Of a stretch of DNA of 24,346 bases, positions 20,958 through 24,346 are shown one piece after another. Both the position numbers and the translations under genes were made by a program. The DNA comes from RGIG9060 sp036307825 (lineage in GTDB: Bacteria; Spirochaetota; Spirochaetia; Treponematales; Treponemataceae): contig JAXJWW010000077.1 of assembly GCA_036307825.1 (NCBI GenBank), positions 1 through 24,346 on the forward strand, given 5' to 3'. The first letter of the stretch is position 1; each line of letters opens with the position of its first letter. The notes below the pieces were generated by a model. That model saw only the letters and a program-made list of their open reading frames with translations. It was not told where the DNA came from and searched no databases.

Positions 20958-23300
20958 ATGAAAAAAAAATTAAATTTTGTTTTGGAAATTCTTATTAGTG
21001 TAATATTCCTATCTTGTGAAAACCCTTTGTTTGTAAAAATTACAAATTTGTATAATGTTGACTTTATTACAAATGGTGGAAGTGAAGTAGCTTCAATGAG
21101 AACTTCAGAAATAACTCAAAATCCTATAACAGAAAAGCAAGATGCTGTTTTTGAAGGATGGTATACAACTTCAACTTTTGTTGGTACTGCTATTGTTATT
21201 CCTTATGAGGTTACAGAAAATATTTGTTTATATGCAAAATGGAAGGAAAAATATACTGTATATTTTGAAACAAATTGTAATCAGCAAATACAAAGTTATA
21301 AAACCTTTATTGTAGATTCAATCCCTGTTATTGAAAGAGATGGATATTATTTTGATGGTTGGTATACAAATCAAAATTTTACAGGAGAAAAAGTTTCTTT
21401 TCCTTATTCACTAAGTCAAAATACAACTTTTTATGCAAAATGGATACAAGAACATAATGTAAGTTTTGAAAGTAATGGAGGTACAAAATTTGATTCAATA
21501 AAAACTCATGAATTAACTTCTTTACCTCAGCCTATAAAAGATGATTGTGTTTTTAATAGTTGGCATTTGACTCCTGATTTTTCTGATTCTGCTATAACAG
21601 TTCCTTATCAAGTTACAAAGCCAATTACACTTTACGCAAACTATAAACAAAAATATACAGTATCATTTAATACCAATGGTGGTTCTGAAATTGACTCAAT
21701 TAGATCGGTTGTAATTCCTGAAAGTCCAAATACAACATTGCAAAATCATTATTTTGTTGGTTGGTATGAAAAACCAGAACTTACAGGATTAGAAGTAGAA
21801 TTTCCTTATTCAGTTACAAAAGATATTACTCTTAATGCAAAGTGGCAACCAACTTATGCTGTTAATTTTGAAACAAATGGAGGAACTTCAATTCCTTCAT
21901 TTAGAACTATAGAATTAACTGAACTTTCTGAACCAACAAAAACAAAACATACTTTTGCTGGTTGGTATACAGATTCTGAACTAACTAAAAAATTAACTCT
22001 TCCTTTAGTGCTTGATGATGATATCACTCTGTATGCAAAATGGATAGAAAATTATACTGTTATTTTTGATTCTCAAGGAGGAAGTGAAATTCCGTCTGTT
22101 ACTTCTGCCTATATTGAATCAGAACCAATTCCTACAAAGATAGACAAAACTTTTATGGGTTGGTATACAGTTCCAGAATGTAATGATGAATACAAAGTTG
22201 AGTTTCCTTATAAAGTTACAAGTGATGTAATTTTGTATGCAAAATGGGTTGCTCAAATGTGGACAATTACATACAACTCAAACGGAGCAACAAGCGGAAC
22301 TGTTCCAGAACAAATTTTTGTGGAAAAAGGAAAAAGTTTTACAGTAAGTGCAAATACAGGAAAATTAACAAAACCAGGCTATGCATTCACAAAATGGAGT
22401 ACAAGTTCTGATGGCCAAAGTGGTTCAAGTTATTCTGTAGGAGAAACTGTATTTCCTTCAAAAAATTTAACTTTGTATGCACAATGGGGAAAAGATTATG
22501 CTGAGATGGTAGATGTTGCTGGAGGAACATTTTATTTTGGTGATAATACTTCTGATGGTACAACTGATGTAAAAGTTACGCTTGATTCATTTAGAATTGC
22601 AAAATATGAATTGACTTATGAACTTTGGCTAGAAGTTTATACTTGGGCAAAAGAAAATGGATATGTTCTTTATCTAGCAAAAAAAGGATATGCTGAAAAT
22701 GATAAATATAAAAGTTTTGTACCAGCAACAAATATTAGTTGGAAAGATGCTTGTGTTTGGTTAAATGCTTACAGCGAATATAAAGGCTTTGAACCAGTAT
22801 ATTACATAGGACGTTCTGTATTTAGAGATGTAAACTCTTCTGGTACTCTAGGTATGAACACAACAAAAAATGGTTTTAGACTTCCAACAGAATGTGAGTG
22901 GGAATATGCTGCAAAGGGTGGTCCTGAGCAAAAAAATTATATGTATGCAGGAAGTAACGTCTTGGATGAGGTAGCTTGGTATTATTTTAGAATAAGTGGT
23001 ATGTTTTTTTGGAATGGTTATTCAGGTTACGCTTCTAAAACTAAGGTTGAAGCAGAACCTGTAGGTACTAAAAATGCAAATTCGCTTGGAATTTATGATA
23101 TGACGGGGCTTTCAGAAGAAATCTGTTTTGATGACATTGAATTATCTAGTGGCGAGTATAATAATCCGATAGGAAGTAGTAGCACTACTAGAGGTGGCTC
23201 ATGTTATTTTCATTATTCAGAAGACGCATTTTATAATTTCAATGAAAGCGATAATTCTATAGCATATAATACAATTCGTGTAGCACAAAATGCACAATAA
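20958..23300 (+). CDS. Surface lipoprotein: seven InlB-type repeats and a diverged FGE/SUMF1-fold domain
   Basis: A 780-aa protein starting at the ATG at 20958, preceded by GGAGGAG; the in-frame GTG at 20925 lies inside the previous gene. The signal peptide ends in the lipobox FLSC (Cys20), so it is a lipoprotein, probably surface-exposed. Residues about 33-513 are seven InlB B-type (Listeria-Bacteroides) repeats of 65-70 residues, each with a TNGG-like turn, a GWYT motif and a closing LYAKW. Residues about 518-780 form a formylglycine-generating-enzyme-like domain: VAGGTFYFGD, GFRLPTECEWEYA (from 639), GTKNANSLGIYDM, RGGSC (745-749) and TIRVA. The usual GNVWEWC is GLSEEIC (717-723), and RGGSW and GFR are altered, so catalysis is unlikely and ligand binding more plausible. 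Confidence 0.88.
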   Translation: MKKKLNFVLEILISVIFLSCENPLFVKITNLYNVDFITNGGSEVASMRTSEITQNPITEKQDAVFEGWYTTSTFVGTAIVIPYEVTENICLYAKWKEKYTVYFETNCNQQIQSYKTFIVDSIPVIERDGYYFDGWYTNQNFTGEKVSFPYSLSQNTTFYAKWIQEHNVSFESNGGTKFDSIKTHELTSLPQPIKDDCVFNSWHLTPDFSDSAITVPYQVTKPITLYANYKQKYTVSFNTNGGSEIDSIRSVVIPESPNTTLQNHYFVGWYEKPELTGLEVEFPYSVTKDITLNAKWQPTYAVNFETNGGTSIPSFRTIELTELSEPTKTKHTFAGWYTDSELTKKLTLPLVLDDDITLYAKWIENYTVIFDSQGGSEIPSVTSAYIESEPIPTKIDKTFMGWYTVPECNDEYKVEFPYKVTSDVILYAKWVAQMWTITYNSNGATSGTVPEQIFVEKGKSFTVSANTGKLTKPGYAFTKWSTSSDGQSGSSYSVGETVFPSKNLTLYAQWGKDYAEMVDVAGGTFYFGDNTSDGTTDVKVTLDSFRIAKYELTYELWLEVYTWAKENGYVLYLAKKGYAENDKYKSFVPATNISWKDACVWLNAYSEYKGFEPVYYIGRSVFRDVNSSGTLGMNTTKNGFRLPTECEWEYAAKGGPEQKNYMYAGSNVLDEVAWYYFRISGMFFWNGYSGYASKTKVEAEPVGTKNANSLGIYDMTGLSEEICFDDIELSSGEYNNPIGSSSTTRGGSCYFHYSEDAFYNFNESDNSIAYNTIRVAQNAQ
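21055..22497 (+). repeat. Seven tandem InlB B-type repeat units within the lipoprotein gene
   Basis: Units of roughly 200 bp, each encoding one 65-70-residue beta-grasp-like repeat. Units one to six share the pattern F-x-TNGG-x-E...P...F-x-GWYT...FPY-x-VT-x-x-x-x-LYAKW; the seventh (from the codons for TITYNSNGATSG) is diverged, longer and more like the bacterial Flg_new consensus. Unit two has lost the NGG turn (TNCNQQ), and unit three has SWHL for GWYT and ends in ANY. DNA identity between units is low, so recent expansion is unlikely. Confidence 0.85.
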
Positions 23301-23323
23301 AAATATATTTTTTGGAGGATTTT

Positions 23324-23719
23324 ATGGAAAGAGAAAATGATTTTGGAGTTTTTGCTGTAATGTATGTAAAACAATTAATTGAAGCAAATGAAAGACCGTC
23401 CATAGATGGATGGAAGAATTTTATTTATATGCAAACTAAAAATGAAAACAAGGCAAATAAAGGTTGCCCTAGAACTGCTTTTTTAGGATTATGTGAAGAA
23501 GGTTATATAAAAAATATTCCAGTTGGAATGTATTTGAATAAAGTAAATTGTAAAAATAAACAATATGCCATTGCAGCTATTGAAATTTTAAAGAAAGATG
23601 ATAGCCTAAAAAATAATCCTAAAAAATTATGGGAATTAGTACCTAATCATCCAAATTCACATAATGGTCAAATGAATGTAGTTTGCTCCCTATGGAATGC
23701 GAATTTAATCGTAAAATAA
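23324..23719 (+). CDS. Small cytoplasmic protein, DUF6979-like
   Basis: A 131-aa protein starting at the ATG at 23324, with GGAGGA 4 nt upstream; the TTG at 23312 overlaps that site and is rejected. No signal peptide or transmembrane segment. The segment GCPRTAFLGLCEEGYIKNIP, followed by KNKQYAIAAIEILKKD, a KKLWELV stretch and GQMNVVCSLWNANLI, resembles a family I recall as DUF6979, whose function is unknown. Two Cys-containing conserved loops are notable. It lies 23 bp after the lipoprotein stop codon and 18 bp before a membrane protein, so it is in the same operon. Confidence 0.7.
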   Translation: MERENDFGVFAVMYVKQLIEANERPSIDGWKNFIYMQTKNENKANKGCPRTAFLGLCEEGYIKNIPVGMYLNKVNCKNKQYAIAAIEILKKDDSLKNNPKKLWELVPNHPNSHNGQMNVVCSLWNANLIVK

Positions 23720-23737
23720 TTTAAATTAGGAGTTTTT

Positions 23738-24094
23738 ATGTGGATATGGTTTATTTTTAGTAGTTTTATAGGTATAGTAATATGGATTTTATCATGTGTG
23801 TTTGTAACATACTTAGCCTATATAACTAATAGAAGATGGGTATTGTTTTTAATTCTTTGTATTCTTCTTAGTCCTTATGTAACTTTATTAATTCTTTTGA
23901 TTATATTAGCAGCGGGAACAGGAGAAATTGAGTATAGAAAAAAAACAGAAGTTTCAGCATACGATAATAAAAAAGAGGAAGATTTTGTTCCTTTACATTT
24001 AAAAGGTTTTACAGAAGAATCAAGGAAAGAAGAGTTACTTTCAAATATTCCTTCATTTTCAGAAAGATTTCATAGAGAAAGAGAAGATGATTAA
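23738..24094 (+). CDS. Small membrane protein, two transmembrane helices
   Basis: I do not recognise this 118-aa protein. Two hydrophobic helices span about residues 4-28 and 34-59, joined by a short NRRW turn. A charged cytoplasmic tail (about 62-118, with EYRKKTEV, FVPLHLKGFTEESRKEE and a FHREREDD terminus) follows. The ATG has AGGAG (23728-23732) 5 nt upstream. Last gene of the CsgG-like/lipoprotein/DUF6979-like operon; the tail might interact with the preceding cytoplasmic protein, which is inference only. Confidence 0.7.
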   Translation: MWIWFIFSSFIGIVIWILSCVFVTYLAYITNRRWVLFLILCILLSPYVTLLILLIILAAGTGEIEYRKKTEVSAYDNKKEEDFVPLHLKGFTEESRKEELLSNIPSFSERFHREREDD

Positions 24095-24166
24095 CTGTTT
24101 ATAGTATTTATTTTTTAATTAATATGATTGTATTTTATGTCTGTTTGAAACGAAGCATTTTTTATA

Positions 24167-24213
24167 AAAATCAATAAGTTTTTAAGTTTTCAACCGAAAA
24201 ACTTATTGATTTT
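24167..24213. repeat. Perfect 17-bp inverted repeat downstream of the surface operon
   Basis: AAAATCAATAAGTTTTT (24167-24183) is exactly complementary to AAAAACTTATTGATTTT (24197-24213), with a 13-nt loop. It lies 70 bp after the last operon gene and may terminate transcription, although the T run on the plus side is within the stem. Its right arm contains the -35 of the following gene, so it may also be an operator. Confidence 0.6.
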
Positions 24214-24229
24214 GCAAAGTTTTTAAGTT
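24176..24229 (+). repeat. 13-bp direct repeat flanking the ATPase promoter
   Basis: The sequence AAGTTTTTAAGTT occurs at 24176-24188 and again at 24217-24229, 41 bp apart. The first copy overlaps the left arm of the inverted repeat and the second lies in the -35/-10 spacer. Possible operator half-sites; chance in an A+T-rich region cannot be excluded. Confidence 0.35.
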
Positions 24230-24234
24230 AAAAT
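24206..24234 (+). promoter_or_regulatory. Possible promoter with leaderless geometry for the terminal ATPase gene
   Basis: TTGATT (24206-24211), 17-bp spacer, TAAAAT (24229-24234). Seven nt separate it from the ATG at 24242, and no Shine-Dalgarno sequence intervenes. The -35 is in the right arm of the 17-bp inverted repeat. Confidence 0.4.
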
Positions 24235-24241
24235 ATAAAAT

Positions 24242-24346
24242 ATGTTAGATGATGTAAAACTTTTTAGGTCGATTTTTATAGAAAATCTCAAAAAATTCAA
24301 AGATGAACAAATTATAAAAATTTTATGTGGCGTTCGTAGATGTGGA
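24242..24346 (+). CDS. N-terminus of an AAA_14/DUF4143-type ATPase, 3'-truncated by the window edge
   Basis: The reading frame stays open from the ATG at 24242 to the window end (35 codons). It begins MLDDVKLF, then a basic helix (FIENLKKFKDEQ), and closes with IIKILCGVRRCG. This matches the start of the AAA_14/DUF4143 ATPase family, in which the G-x-RR-x-GK[ST] P-loop follows the first strand; the window ends just before the expected Lys-Ser/Thr. These ATPases are multi-copy in many gut anaerobes and treponemes, and their function is mostly unknown. There is no ribosome binding site, and a promoter-like element sits directly upstream. Confidence 0.65.
   Translation, partial: MLDDVKLFRSIFIENLKKFKDEQIIKILCGVRRCG

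Noticed and set aside
23300..24346. DGR template repeat or reverse transcriptase next to the FGE-fold lipoprotein
   Set aside because: No near-copy of the lipoprotein's 3' end and no reverse-transcriptase motif was found in the remaining kilobase; the two small downstream proteins do not resemble the DGR accessory protein.

Overview
The window is A+T-rich chromosomal DNA from a spirochaete, most likely a host- or gut-associated Treponema. This rests on the gene set: bactofilin beside an M23 peptidase, a RicT/YaaR pair, a GAF-GGDEF cyclase in a TatD/Dus operon, CsgG-like barrel proteins, and an InlB-repeat/sulfatase-modifying-factor lipoprotein with a spirochaete-type lipobox. Genes are tightly packed, TTG and GTG starts are common, and no rRNA, tRNA, CRISPR array or transposase was seen. 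Species cannot be named from the sequence alone.

Positions 1-7850: the 3' part of an arginase gene converges with a long minus-strand operon. In transcription order this operon reads TatD-family hydrolase, DusB, a 525-aa unknown protein, a GAF-GGDEF diguanylate cyclase, a rhomboid protease, two secreted unknowns and a uracil-DNA-glycosylase-like protein. One good promoter and a structured leader precede TatD.

Positions 7876-10882: a consensus promoter drives a four-gene plus-strand operon of membrane-anchored M23 peptidase, bactofilin, YaaR-like (DUF327) and RicT-like (PSP1) proteins. This mixes cell-shape and RNA/regulatory functions.

Positions 10892-18302: plus-strand operons (LemA with two TPM-domain proteins; a secreted barrel-like protein with a degenerate HD-GYP membrane protein) alternate with single minus-strand genes (methyltransferase, membrane-anchored periplasmic protein, HAD phosphatase). 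Strong hairpin terminators lie at two of the convergent junctions. The three single minus-strand genes each have a -10 element 6-7 nt before the ATG and no Shine-Dalgarno sequence, so their transcripts are probably leaderless.

Positions 18356-24346: an acyltransferase gene, a bidirectional terminator and an XRE regulator are followed by a probable surface operon. This contains a CsgG-like/barrel protein, a 780-aa lipoprotein with seven InlB-type repeats and a diverged C-terminal FGE/SUMF1 (C-type-lectin-like fold) domain, a small DUF6979-like protein and a small two-helix membrane protein. The window ends in the first 35 codons of an AAA_14/DUF4143-type ATPase, which also appears leaderless.

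The observations most worth a second look are the recurring leaderless promoters, the FGE-fold lipoprotein as a possible diversity-generating-retroelement target, the HD-GYP protein lacking its HD histidine, and the TatD protein with altered metal-site motifs.
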